Shown piece by piece: positions 44,895 through 52,947 of a DNA stretch of 64,000 nt (its first letter is position 1; the number at the start of each line of letters is the position of its first letter). The notes below the pieces were generated by a model, which was not told the DNA's origin, searched no databases, and saw nothing but the letters and a program-made list of their open reading frames with translations. The stretch comes from Streptomyces cadmiisoli (GTDB lineage: Bacteria > Actinomycetota > Actinomycetes > Streptomycetales > Streptomycetaceae): the NCBI RefSeq assembly GCF_003261055.1, contig NZ_CP030073.1, positions 7,316,001 through 7,380,000 of the forward strand, in the 5' to 3' direction. Position numbers and translations under genes: made by a program.

Positions 44895-46892
44895 ATGCCG
44901 AAGAGTACAGGTGTGCTTGACCGTGCCGCAAACGTGCCTGACACCTTTCAGGGCCCGGTAAGGACTATCCGTGCGGCCCTCATGGCTCGTGTGTCGACCG
45001 CTGAACAAGCGGACGGTTACGGCATCAAAATTCAGGTAACCGCTGGGGAAGACTACATTTCCCGTCAGCCGGGATGGATCCTCCCTCCGGAACTGGTTTT
45101 TATTGATGAGGGCGTTTCAGGGTCCATCATTGACCGCCCGGAAATGCTCCGTCTTGAGGAAATGGCCCGTGCGGGCCTAATCGATGTAATCGTTGTCCAT
45201 AAGTTTGACCGCATCGGTCGTACAGGTCGCGCATTCTGGACCTGGATTTGGGCAATGGAAGACCTGGGTATTTCCTTTGTGTCTGTAACCCAGAACATTG
45301 ACTCCAGCACCAAATTTGGCAAGCAGCAATTGCAGTTTTACGCCATGATGGCGGAAGCTGAATGGGACCTGATTAGGGACCGGACGGTAAACGGCCGGAA
45401 CACAGCGGCCCTGGAGGGCCGGTGGCCCAGTGGCACACCCGCTTACGGGCATAAGACCGTTGGGGCGCGTAAGCGCCGTATGGCGGTTGTCTGCAAAAAG
45501 GAAGCCAAGGTAATCAAGCTTGCATGCGAACTAATCGTTGACCAGGGCATGAATGCGGAGGATGCCGCACGGGAACTTAACGCCCGGGGTTGCCGTACCC
45601 GCACGGGTGCCCCGTGGCAGGGGCCTAACCTGACTGCCAGACTCAAGAGCGAAACGATTAGCGGCACGTTCATTTACCGTAACCCTGACAAGTCGGGGAA
45701 TAGGGTAAAGATGAATATCGACGGTACGCCCCTTTACGGGGACAGTGTCGAAATCAAACTCCCTAAGATTCTGGGTAAGAAGCGTCACAATGCGCTTTTG
45801 GCGGCCCTTAAGCTTCGGTCGCGGCCCAAGACGTCCGCATACGATTACCCCCTTTCCACCCGTATTAAGAGCGGGTGTGGGCATTACACGGGTCGGCATG
45901 ACGCTAAGAGCGGCACCCGGTTTTATCACTGCACGACCGGTGGCACGGGATGTAATGACATGCCGATTGACGCCAACACCATTGAGCAGGCGGTTTGGGG
46001 GAAGATCACTGAAACCATTAACGACCGAAAGCAGCTAGAGCGGATTGCGCAAGACTGGGTTAGGAAGATTCCCGGGGATATCGACGATAAGCGTAAGCGC
46101 GTCGACACGCTCTCTAAGAGTGTCGGGCAGATTGAAACTAACCTCGTTACGGCAACGGTTAACCTTGCCACCATGGCCAACCTTACGGAGGAGATTAAGG
46201 CCGCAGCGCTGGACAAGCTGAATAGTGATCTGACTGCCGAAAAGGAACTCCTTAAAGAGGCTCAGCGCATTCTTAAGGAACATGAGGCGGTGGAGGCGCG
46301 CGTCAGCTCCGTCATGGCTGTAGTGGAAACGGCGCAAGCCAAAATCCGAGAAATCTCCCTTTCCGAAATGCGCGAAGTCATGGAGATTTTTAGGATTGAG
46401 GTAGAGCTACTGGGGGAGTTGAAGCCTAACCGCCCGGGTGTTCCGTGCAAGGTTTCCACGTGGCACAAGGCTGATCAGGTACCGGTCCCCGATTTCATCA
46501 GTGAGGAGGAGTGGCCGGAGGTGGAGTCTTTCCTGCGGGCCACGCTGGGCCGGAGGATGCCGTTCGTTCGCTCCGGGCCCCCGCTACGGGTGCAGATCAA
46601 TGGAGCGCTGTACCGGCTCAGGCACGATTGCGCATGGTCTGAGGTACCGGAGGAGTACGGGACGTACCACACTCTCAAGAAGAGGCAGGAAGGCTTGTGG
46701 GAGGCCGGAGTCTGGCCCCAGTTGGTCAAGACGTTGAATCAGCGGCGACTTGGGGTGGCCATGCCCACGGCCCGCTACCTGCCTGGACTCGTCATCAGGG
46801 GTGAGCTAGTTGGGGACCTTCGCTTGGTAGGCACCGATGCCGCAACAGGCGAACAGTCTTCAACAAGGCCGACGCGGGCGACGAGGAGCTGA
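44895..46892 (+). CDS. int: large serine integrase with extra DUF4096-like C-terminal domain
   Basis: 665 residues as integrated. The resolvase domain has the nucleophile S34 in ARVSTAEQ, then VHKFDRIGR and FYAMMAEAEWDLIRDRTVNG. The recombinase domain follows, then a zinc ribbon (SGCGHYTG...FYHCTTGGTGC) and a coiled coil (about 395-480). Residues about 528-617 (FISEEEWPEVESFLRATLGR, LYRLRHDCAWSEVPEEYGTY) look like the N-terminal DUF4096 domain of IS5-type transposases, not a normal integrase part. Codons 660-665 and the stop lie in host tuf DNA beyond attR; in free phage the tail would be 22 other residues. Ribosome site GGAGGG precedes the ATG. Confidence 0.93.
   Translation: MPKSTGVLDRAANVPDTFQGPVRTIRAALMARVSTAEQADGYGIKIQVTAGEDYISRQPGWILPPELVFIDEGVSGSIIDRPEMLRLEEMARAGLIDVIVVHKFDRIGRTGRAFWTWIWAMEDLGISFVSVTQNIDSSTKFGKQQLQFYAMMAEAEWDLIRDRTVNGRNTAALEGRWPSGTPAYGHKTVGARKRRMAVVCKKEAKVIKLACELIVDQGMNAEDAARELNARGCRTRTGAPWQGPNLTARLKSETISGTFIYRNPDKSGNRVKMNIDGTPLYGDSVEIKLPKILGKKRHNALLAALKLRSRPKTSAYDYPLSTRIKSGCGHYTGRHDAKSGTRFYHCTTGGTGCNDMPIDANTIEQAVWGKITETINDRKQLERIAQDWVRKIPGDIDDKRKRVDTLSKSVGQIETNLVTATVNLATMANLTEEIKAAALDKLNSDLTAEKELLKEAQRILKEHEAVEARVSSVMAVVETAQAKIREISLSEMREVMEIFRIEVELLGELKPNRPGVPCKVSTWHKADQVPVPDFISEEEWPEVESFLRATLGRRMPFVRSGPPLRVQINGALYRLRHDCAWSEVPEEYGTYHTLKKRQEGLWEAGVWPQLVKTLNQRRLGVAMPTARYLPGLVIRGELVGDLRLVGTDAATGEQSSTRPTRATRS
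46862..46871. other. attR core
   Basis: AACAAGGCCG, identical to 1504-1513. Left of it is the integrase 3' region; right of it the tuf reading frame resumes as ...ACGCGGGCGACGAGGAGCTG (Asp-Ala-Gly-Asp-Glu-Glu-Leu). The integrase frame crosses the core. Confidence 0.9.
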
Positions 46893-47626
46893 CCGACCTG
46901 GTCGAGCTGGAGGTCCGCGACCTGCTCACCGAGCACGGCTACGGCGGCGACGCGGTTCCCGTCGTACGGGTCTCCGGGCTGCGGGCCCTGGAAGGGGACC
47001 CGCGCTGGACCGCCTCCGTCGAGGCGCTGCTCGACGCGGTGGACACCTATGTGCCCATGCCCGAGCGGTACTTGGACGCGCCGTTCCTGCTGCCGGTGGA
47101 GAACGTGCTCACCATCACCGGCCGCGGCACCGTCGTCACCGGCGCCGTGGAGCGCGGCACCGTCCGGCTGGGCGACCGCGTCGAGGTGCTCGGCGCCGGA
47201 CTGGAGTCCGTCGTCACCGGCCTGGAGACCTTCGGCAAGCCGATGGAGGAGGCGCAGGCCGGGGACAACGTGGCGCTGCTGCTGCGCGGTGTGCCGCGGG
47301 ACGCGGTGCGGCGCGGGCACACCGTGGTGGCACCCGGCAGCGTGGTGGCCGGCCGCCGCTTCTCGGCGCGGGTGTACGTGCTGTCGGCGCGTGAGGGCGG
47401 ACGTACGACACCGCTGTCGACCGGCTACCGGCCGCAGTTCTACATCCGCACCGCGGACGTGGTCGGGGACATCGACCTCGGGGAGACGGCCGTCGCCCGC
47501 CCCGGCGACACCGTCACCGTGACGGTGGAGCTGGGCCGCGAGGTGCCGCTGGAGCCCGGACTGGGCTTCGCCATCCGTGAGGGCGGACGCACGGTCGGCG
47601 CGGGCACGGTGACGGCCGTGGACTGA
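46872..47626 (+). pseudogene. tuf: EF-Tu gene (tuf3-like), 3' part
   Basis: Continues tuf from the NKA|D break: DAGDEELTDLVELEVRDLL, then domain 2 (FLLPVENVLTITGRGTVVTG) and domain 3 (GGRTTPLSTGYRPQFYIRTADVVGDI), ending at TGA 47626 before a terminator. It has lost its promoter, start and G1-G4 motifs. Transcription could enter from the integrase gene, but no good start codon with a ribosome site is seen, so it is likely silent at the protein level. Confidence 0.92.
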
Positions 47627-47633
47627 CGCGGTC

Positions 47634-47664
47634 GGGGCCCGCCTCCCGGGCGGAGGCGGGCCCC
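47634..47664 (+). terminator. tuf terminator
   Basis: GGGGCCCGCCTCC-CGGGC-GGAGGCGGGCCCC, a 13-bp perfect stem. Confidence 0.75.
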
Positions 47665-47747
47665 GCTCGCGAGGCGCCGGGGGCCGTACGCGGGGGAGCG
47701 GCCCTTCCCCACGCGGTACCCCGGTCCCGTGCCGTCACAATGGAGGC

Positions 47748-48593
47748 GTGAACGAGTCCATACCGGTGATCCGCGACGTCGACCACGGGACCGCCAAGCT
47801 GATGCCCGACGTCGACCGGGATCGGGCCTGGCTGCTGACCGTCGACGGGGCACCGCAGTCGTACGTCGACCTCGACGAGCCGACGCATCTGGAGTTCGAG
47901 TACGCGCGCAGGCTCGGGCACGCCCTGGACACGGTCGCCGACCCCGGCCGGCCGCTGGACCTGCTGCACCTCGGCGGCGGCGCGCTCACGCTGCCCCGGT
48001 ACGCGGCCGCGACCCGGCCCGGCTCCCGGCAGGACGTCGTCGAGGCCGACCGCGCCCTGCTGAAACTGATCGTCGAGCATCTGCCGCTGCCCGGCGGGGC
48101 GGACATCGCCCTGCACACCGCCGACGCCCGGGACTGGCTGGCCGCCGCCCCGGCGGACTGTGCCGACGTGGTGGTCGGTGACGTCTTCGGCGGCTCCCGG
48201 GTGCCGGCCCATCTCACCTCCCTCGCCTACGCCCGCGAGGCCGAGCGGGTGCTGCGTCCCGGCGGCGTGTACCTGGCCAACCTCGCCGACGCCGCGCCGT
48301 TCCCCTTCCTGCGCTCCCAACTGGCGACCTACGCGACGCTGTTCCCGGAGCTCGCGCTGATCGCCGAGCCCGGAGTGCTGCGCGGCCGGCGCTTCGGCAA
48401 CGCCGTGCTGCTCGCGTCGCACCGCCCACTGGACACGCGGGCGCTGGCCCGGCGCGTCGCCGCCGACGCCTTCCCGGCCCGCGTCGAACACGGAGCCGCA
48501 CTGCGGGACTTCATCGGCGACGCGCGGCCCGTCCGGGACGAGGACGCCGTACCGTCACCCGAGCCGCCCGGCGGAGCCTTCGGCATCGGCTGA
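47748..48593 (+). CDS. spermidine synthase-like / SAM-dependent methyltransferase-fold protein
   Basis: 281 residues from GTG 47748. PQSYVDLDEPTHLEFEYARRL, LLHLGGGALTLPRYAA (glycine-rich nucleotide loop), QDVVEADRALLKLI and ADVVVGDVFGG match the spermidine-synthase family lacking a membrane part. True aminopropyl transfer is uncertain because many actinobacterial members have other or unknown substrates. Converges with the MFS gene. Confidence 0.75.
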   Translation: MNESIPVIRDVDHGTAKLMPDVDRDRAWLLTVDGAPQSYVDLDEPTHLEFEYARRLGHALDTVADPGRPLDLLHLGGGALTLPRYAAATRPGSRQDVVEADRALLKLIVEHLPLPGGADIALHTADARDWLAAAPADCADVVVGDVFGGSRVPAHLTSLAYAREAERVLRPGGVYLANLADAAPFPFLRSQLATYATLFPELALIAEPGVLRGRRFGNAVLLASHRPLDTRALARRVAADAFPARVEHGAALRDFIGDARPVRDEDAVPSPEPPGGAFGIG

Positions 48594-49856
48594 TCCCGGC
48601 CCGACCTCGGCCGCCCCCTTGACCACTTGCTTGGAGCGCAGGGTGAGGTTGCGCACGTCGCGCACGCACAGCACCGCCGCCGTGGCGGCCACGGTCAGCC
48701 CGGCGCACCACCACAGGGCGGCGGACCGCCCGACGGCCGCCTCGGCCGGGCCCGCCAGCGCGGTCGCGATCGGCACCATCGACACCGAGCCGAACCAGTC
48801 GTAGGCGGAGACCCGGGAGAGCTTGTCCTCGGGGATCTCCTGGTGGAGCGCCGTCATCCACGAGACGCCGAACACCTCGATCGACAGGCCGCTGACGAAC
48901 ATCGCCGCGCACAGTACGGCGATCGGCGCCGGGACGGCCAGCGCGGCGGACGGGAGGGCGAAGGGGAAGACGCAGAGCGTGCCCACGAGGAGTGTCCGGC
49001 GCGGTCTCCAGCGGGTCATCAGCAGCGCGCCCGCGGCGTTGCCCGCCGCGTACAGGGCCAGCGCCAGTCCCCATGGGCCCGCCCCGCCGAGGTGGTCCCG
49101 GGCGACCTGCGGGCCGTAGACCGCGTCGGCGGCCACTATCATCGCGTTCACCAGGGAGAACTGGACGACGATCGCCCACAGCCAGGTCCGGGAGGTGAAC
49201 TCCCGCCAGCCCTCGCGGAGATCGGCCAGCAGGCCCGTACCCGGTGGGCGTGGCGCGATGTGGCTGACGTCCAGGAAGGCGCGCAGCGCACCCGCCAGCG
49301 CGAACGCCGCCGCGTCCACGGCGAGCACCCAGCCGGGGCCGATCACGGCGACCAGGGCCCCGCCCAGGGCGGCGCCGGTCAAGGACGCCCCGGTCGACGC
49401 CATACGGAACATCGCGAAGGCCCGGCCCGCCTGCTCACTGGTGACGGAGGACAGCAGCATGCCCTCGGCGGCGGGGCTGAAGAACGCCTGTCCCGTGCCG
49501 CCGAGGGCGGACAGGACCATCATCTGCCACAACTGCGCCTCGCCGGCCAGGACGAGCACCGCGAAAGCCGCCTGGGACAGGCAGTTGAGCGCGTTGGCCG
49601 CGACCATCACCCGGTGCCGGGGCAGCCGGTCGGCGACCGCGCCTCCGATGAGCAGGAAAAGCACCAGCGGCAGGGTGCGCGCGAAGGCGACGAGGCCGAC
49701 GTCCCCGCCGTCACCGCCCGCCTCCAGGACGGCGAACGCCGCCGCGATCAGGGCACCCTGGCTGCCCAGGCTGGTGATCACGGCGGCGGCGGTCAGCAAC
49801 GTGTAGTTGCGGCCCGCCCAGGCGGGGCGGCGGGAAGCGGTTCGAGCAGAGGTCAC
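48555..49856 (-). CDS. MFS transporter, EntS-type exporter family
   Basis: 433 residues from GTG 49856. Twelve hydrophobic segments are evident, with the family loop GGAVADRLPRHRVMVAANAL between spans 2 and 3 and a long central loop (RPPGTGLLADLREGWREFTS). Members export siderophores or drugs; the substrate here is unknown. The 3' end overlaps the converging methyltransferase-like gene by 39 bp. Confidence 0.8.
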   Translation of the reverse strand: MTSARTASRRPAWAGRNYTLLTAAAVITSLGSQGALIAAAFAVLEAGGDGGDVGLVAFARTLPLVLFLLIGGAVADRLPRHRVMVAANALNCLSQAAFAVLVLAGEAQLWQMMVLSALGGTGQAFFSPAAEGMLLSSVTSEQAGRAFAMFRMASTGASLTGAALGGALVAVIGPGWVLAVDAAAFALAGALRAFLDVSHIAPRPPGTGLLADLREGWREFTSRTWLWAIVVQFSLVNAMIVAADAVYGPQVARDHLGGAGPWGLALALYAAGNAAGALLMTRWRPRRTLLVGTLCVFPFALPSAALAVPAPIAVLCAAMFVSGLSIEVFGVSWMTALHQEIPEDKLSRVSAYDWFGSVSMVPIATALAGPAEAAVGRSAALWWCAGLTVAATAAVLCVRDVRNLTLRSKQVVKGAAEVGPGSADAEGSAGRLG

Positions 49857-49939
49857 GGGCCGACTATCACGGTACGACCCCCGGCCTGCCAAACCGATTC
49901 CCGGCCGTTGCGCCGGTCGGCCTCGGTCGTCGTGCCCGG

Positions 49940-50956
49940 TCAGCCGCCGGTCGGCTCCCCGTGCAGCCGCACGGTGCTGAGGATCTTCATGATGGTCGCC
50001 TCGGGAACCTCCTTGTCGACGCCCTTGGCGCCGTAGAAGTTCCACGAGACGAAGTCGCCGGCCGAGTTCTTGAAGCCGAACGTGACCGCCTTGCCGTCGC
50101 TGGCGCACTTGCCCTTCTGGGGCGTGTTCGTGGACTGTGCCCAGGCGATGCTGCCCTCGATGCCGGACTCGGTGGTGTAGGCCTCGGCCTTCTTGTCGAA
50201 CGTCAGGCTCTTCTTGTCCGGCTGCGTGTAGCCGCCGAAGACCCACCACGCCACCGTGTTCACGGCGACCTCGTCGGTGCTCTTGGCGCCGTCGGCACCC
50301 TTGGTCCCGACCGCGGCCAGCGCCGTGTCCTCGGTCCGGCCGTCCTTGTTCTCGTCGGTCGTGCACCACTTCGACTGGTAGTAGGCGGGCGCCGACATGA
50401 TGATCAGCGGCTCCGCGCTGTCGGACTTGTCGTCCTCGAAGCCGATGCTCAGGCCCGGCGACTGGACCTCCCAGTCCGCCGGCACGTCGAACGCCACACC
50501 CCGCTTGGGGTTGACCACGACCTTCCAGCCGCTGATCGTCGGCTTCTGGGTCTCGGTGCCGCGCGGGTTGTCGTCCGAGCCGGACGCGGTGTCGCTCGGT
50601 TCCGCGGACGCCGAGGGCGACCGACTGGTCTTCTTCTCGGTGCCGCCATCGGCCGAGTCGTCCGTGCCGCCGCCCAGCACCAGGTAGCCGGTGACGCCCG
50701 CCGCCACCACCACGGCCGTGGCCGCCACGATCGCGACCAGCTTGGTCCGGTTGCCGCCGCCCCCGCCGCCCGGCTGCGGCTGGGGGGCGCCGGCCGGTGC
50801 CGGCGTGCCCCACTGCGGCTGCTGCGCATAGGGATTGGGCTGCTGGAAGCCGGGCTGCTGATAGGGATTCGGCTGCTGGTATCCCGGCTGCTGGTACGGG
50901 TTGTTCTGACCCTGCTGGTTCTGCTCGCCCCCGGGCGGCTGCTGTCCTGGCCACAT
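49940..50956 (-). CDS. membrane-anchored secreted protein with Gln/Pro repeats
   Basis: About 338 residues from ATG 50956 (MWPGQQPPGG). The cytoplasmic N-terminus holds repeats of the type QQPGYQQPNPY. One transmembrane span (KLVAIVAATAVVVAAGVTGYLVL) follows, then an Asp/Ser-rich linker and an extracellular domain (about 140-338) with KWCTTDENKD and GKCASDGKAVTFGFKN that may form a disulfide. Typical of Streptomyces surface proteins of unknown function. A frameshifted paralogue lies immediately upstream. Confidence 0.7.
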   Translation of the reverse strand: MWPGQQPPGGEQNQQGQNNPYQQPGYQQPNPYQQPGFQQPNPYAQQPQWGTPAPAGAPQPQPGGGGGGNRTKLVAIVAATAVVVAAGVTGYLVLGGGTDDSADGGTEKKTSRSPSASAEPSDTASGSDDNPRGTETQKPTISGWKVVVNPKRGVAFDVPADWEVQSPGLSIGFEDDKSDSAEPLIIMSAPAYYQSKWCTTDENKDGRTEDTALAAVGTKGADGAKSTDEVAVNTVAWWVFGGYTQPDKKSLTFDKKAEAYTTESGIEGSIAWAQSTNTPQKGKCASDGKAVTFGFKNSAGDFVSWNFYGAKGVDKEVPEATIMKILSTVRLHGEPTGG

Positions 50957-51022
50957 GAGCGGTAACCCTAGTGCCGCTCCGGACACGATTCGGTCACTGC
51001 CTTTTGTCAGGCACGTAGCGAA

Positions 51023-52035
51023 TCAGGAGTCCGAGGGGCCGGCGTGGCGGCGGAGCGTGCCGAGGGTCCTCTCGACCGTGGTGTCCGGCACTTCGGCGCC
51101 GACCCCGTCGGCTCCGGCGAACGACCACGAGACGACGTGGCCGGCCGAGTTCTTGAAGGCGAACGTGGTGGCCTTGCCGGCGGAGGGGCAGTCGCCGCCC
51201 GGGTCGATTCCGGTGGAGCGTGAGGTGGCGACGCTGCCGGTGATGCCGGACGCCGTGGTGAACGAGTCCACCGCGCCGGTGCTGACCCTCTCGAGGCCGG
51301 GCGGCGTGTACAGGCCGTGGACCCGGGCCGCCGAGTGCGCGCGGGCGACGGCCTCGGTGCTGCGGGCGCCGTCGTGCCGTCGCGTGCCCGCGGTCGCCAA
51401 GGGCGTGACATCGGCCGTTCCGCCACGGTCCGGGTCGGCCGAGCACCACTTCTCCTTCAGGACCGCGCGGGTCCTCGCCGCGAGCAGGGGTCCGCCGCCG
51501 GGGGTGTCCTTTTCCTAGCCGCGTGGCCGACCCGCCCGGGTGGCCGGAGCGTCCAGCCCGCGGGGACGTCGAAGGCGACACCGGCCTCGGAGTTGACGAC
51601 CGCCTTCCAGCCCTCGACGGTCGGCCGCGGCCGGTTTCCGGTTCGGCCGCGGTCGCCGCTCGGCTCGGACTCACCACCGCGCGGGCGGTTCGTGCCGTTC
51701 GGGCCGTCGGGCCCGTTCAGGCCGGGCGGGACGGGCGAAGAGGCGGCGGAGACGTCCGGGCCCGCACCGGGTGTGCCGCCGCCCAGGAGCACCGCCCCGA
51801 GCACGGCGGCACTCACCACGACGGCCGCGGCGGCGGTGTCCACGACCGCTTTCACCCGGTGTGCGTCGATACCGGACGCGGCGCGGAAGGGCGGGTTCTG
51901 CCACGGCTGGGACTGCGGGCACCAGGGGGTGCAGTGCGGGTGCGGATCGGGCGAACCCGGTTGGGGCCGAGGGGCGTTGGGCGGGAGGTGCTGAGGGGTC
52001 GGCCCGCTCCGCGGCGGCTGATCTCCTGGCCACAC
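51023..52035 (-). pseudogene. frameshifted paralogue of the neighbouring membrane-anchored protein
   Basis: From GTG 52035 the frame reads MWPGDQPPRSG, a transmembrane span (TAAAAVVVSAAVLGAVLL) and GWKAVVNSEAGVAFDVPAGW, parallel to the intact neighbour. At GGAAAAGGAC (about 51510-51520, minus strand) it leaves the family frame and stops at 51457. The family sequence resumes in another frame (KEKWCSADPDRGGTADV to HAGPSDS, ending 51023). One base change in the A-run would join them. It is therefore a decaying tandem duplicate, a frameshifted gene or a sequencing error. Confidence 0.65.
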
Positions 52036-52105
52036 GGGCCGCCATGACACGGCGATCACCGGCCGCGTCTGGCCAGTCGAGTCTACTCACGGGTAACATT
52101 CGGTC

Positions 52106-52558
52106 ATGAGCTCAGATCAGATGTCCATCGGCGAGCTGCTCGCCGCGACGGTGCCGATGGTTCGGACCCTGAACCTCGAATATCTGGAGACCACGCCGGA
52201 GAAGGCCGTGCTGGTGCTGCCGGACCGGAGCGAGTACCGCAACCACGTCGGCGGCCCGCACGCCGGTGCCATGTTCACCCTCGGCGAGTCGGCCAGCGGG
52301 GCGATCGTGCTGGCCGCGTTCGGCGAGCAGCTCTCGCGGGCCGTGCCGCTGCCGGTGCACGCGGAGATCGCGTTCAAGAAGATCGCCCTGGGTCCCGTCA
52401 CGGCCACCGCGACGCTCGGCCGGCCCGCCACCGAGGTCGTCGCCGAACTCGACGCGGGCAAGCGCCCGGAGTTCCCGGTGGCCGTCGCGATCCGGCGCGA
52501 GGACGGCGCCGTCACCACGGAGATGACCGTCGTCTGGACGCTGCGCCCCAACGGCTGA
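52106..52558 (+). CDS. DUF4442 / hotdog-fold thioesterase-like protein
   Basis: 150 residues from ATG 52106. RNHVGGPHAGAMFTLGESASG matches the hotdog active-site helix region of PaaI/DUF4442 proteins, followed by the strand VHAEIAFKKIALGPVTATA. Probably hydrolyses an acyl-CoA; the substrate is unknown. Followed by a hairpin at 52572. Confidence 0.75.
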   Translation: MSSDQMSIGELLAATVPMVRTLNLEYLETTPEKAVLVLPDRSEYRNHVGGPHAGAMFTLGESASGAIVLAAFGEQLSRAVPLPVHAEIAFKKIALGPVTATATLGRPATEVVAELDAGKRPEFPVAVAIRREDGAVTTEMTVVWTLRPNG

Positions 52559-52571
52559 CCCGAAACGCCCG

Positions 52572-52602
52572 ACGGGGCTCCGCCTTCACGGCGGGGCCCC
52601 GT
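52572..52602 (+). terminator. terminator after the thioesterase-like gene
   Basis: ACGGGGCTCCGCC-TTCAC-GGCGGGGCCCCGT, one G-T pair, 13-bp stem. Confidence 0.65.
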
Positions 52603-52947
52603 TCGTGTCGCGCGCACCGCGTCGGACGAAGCCCGCTGTTCGGCGGAAAAGTTGAAGATGATGTGCGCCAACCGCCCTCTGACGCACACACTTTGCGGAT
52701 ATGACGGCTCATTTTTTCGAATGCCGGTACGGATACCAAGGGTAACAACCGCGAATTTCCCGCCCGTTGCGCATGGTTCACTCGGACTCCTTGTTCCCCT
52801 TCGGTGCGTGTGCGAAAGTGTGCCACCCCGCGGGACGTGATGGTCGGGCTCAAAAGGCCGGACCCATGAGTACGCACCAATCAGGCACCTGCTTTCCGAA
52901 GGACGTGCGTCGCGTGCCCGTCCTGCGGCTGGGAAGGAAATGGTTCA
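52603..52947. other. intergenic region upstream of the sigma-like/ricin gene
   Basis: About 345 bp with less extreme GC in the middle (52630-52800). No gene is supported. It probably holds the promoter of the downstream gene; words such as GGTAACAACCGCG are seen but no confident -35/-10 pair. Confidence 0.4.

Larger units (their letters stand above)
1504..46871. mobile_element. complete Streptomyces siphophage prophage integrated in tuf
   Basis: The element runs between two copies of AACAAGGCCG and is about 45,360 bp counting one core. It contains integrase, replication, nucleotide-metabolism, HK97-type head, siphovirus tail and lysis genes, with no obvious inactivating lesion. A primase gene is split over two frames. 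Base composition and codon use differ clearly from the flanking chromosome. Early genes run plus-strand from attL, late genes run minus-strand from 37.5 kb, and the two meet at a bidirectional terminator at 21.4 kb. HNH and terS at 39.4-40.5 kb suggest that the packaged ends of the virion genome lie in that area. Confidence 0.95.

Noticed and set aside
35757..46892. Toxin-antitoxin or restriction-modification genes among small right-arm genes
   Set aside because: No methyltransferase, PIN, RelE or HEPN motifs could be recognised; only a winged helix and a SLOG protein stand out.
46837..47394. 185-codon plus-strand frame overlapping tuf
   Set aside because: Arg/Ala/Gly-rich out-of-frame reading of the tuf 3' part; EF-Tu domains 2 and 3 are clear in the other frame.
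48555..50954. 799-codon minus-strand frame spanning two host genes
   Set aside because: Only its 3' part (from GTG 49856) is the MFS transporter. The rest overlaps, in another frame, a well-supported membrane-anchored protein gene and has Arg/Gly/Ala-rich shadow composition.
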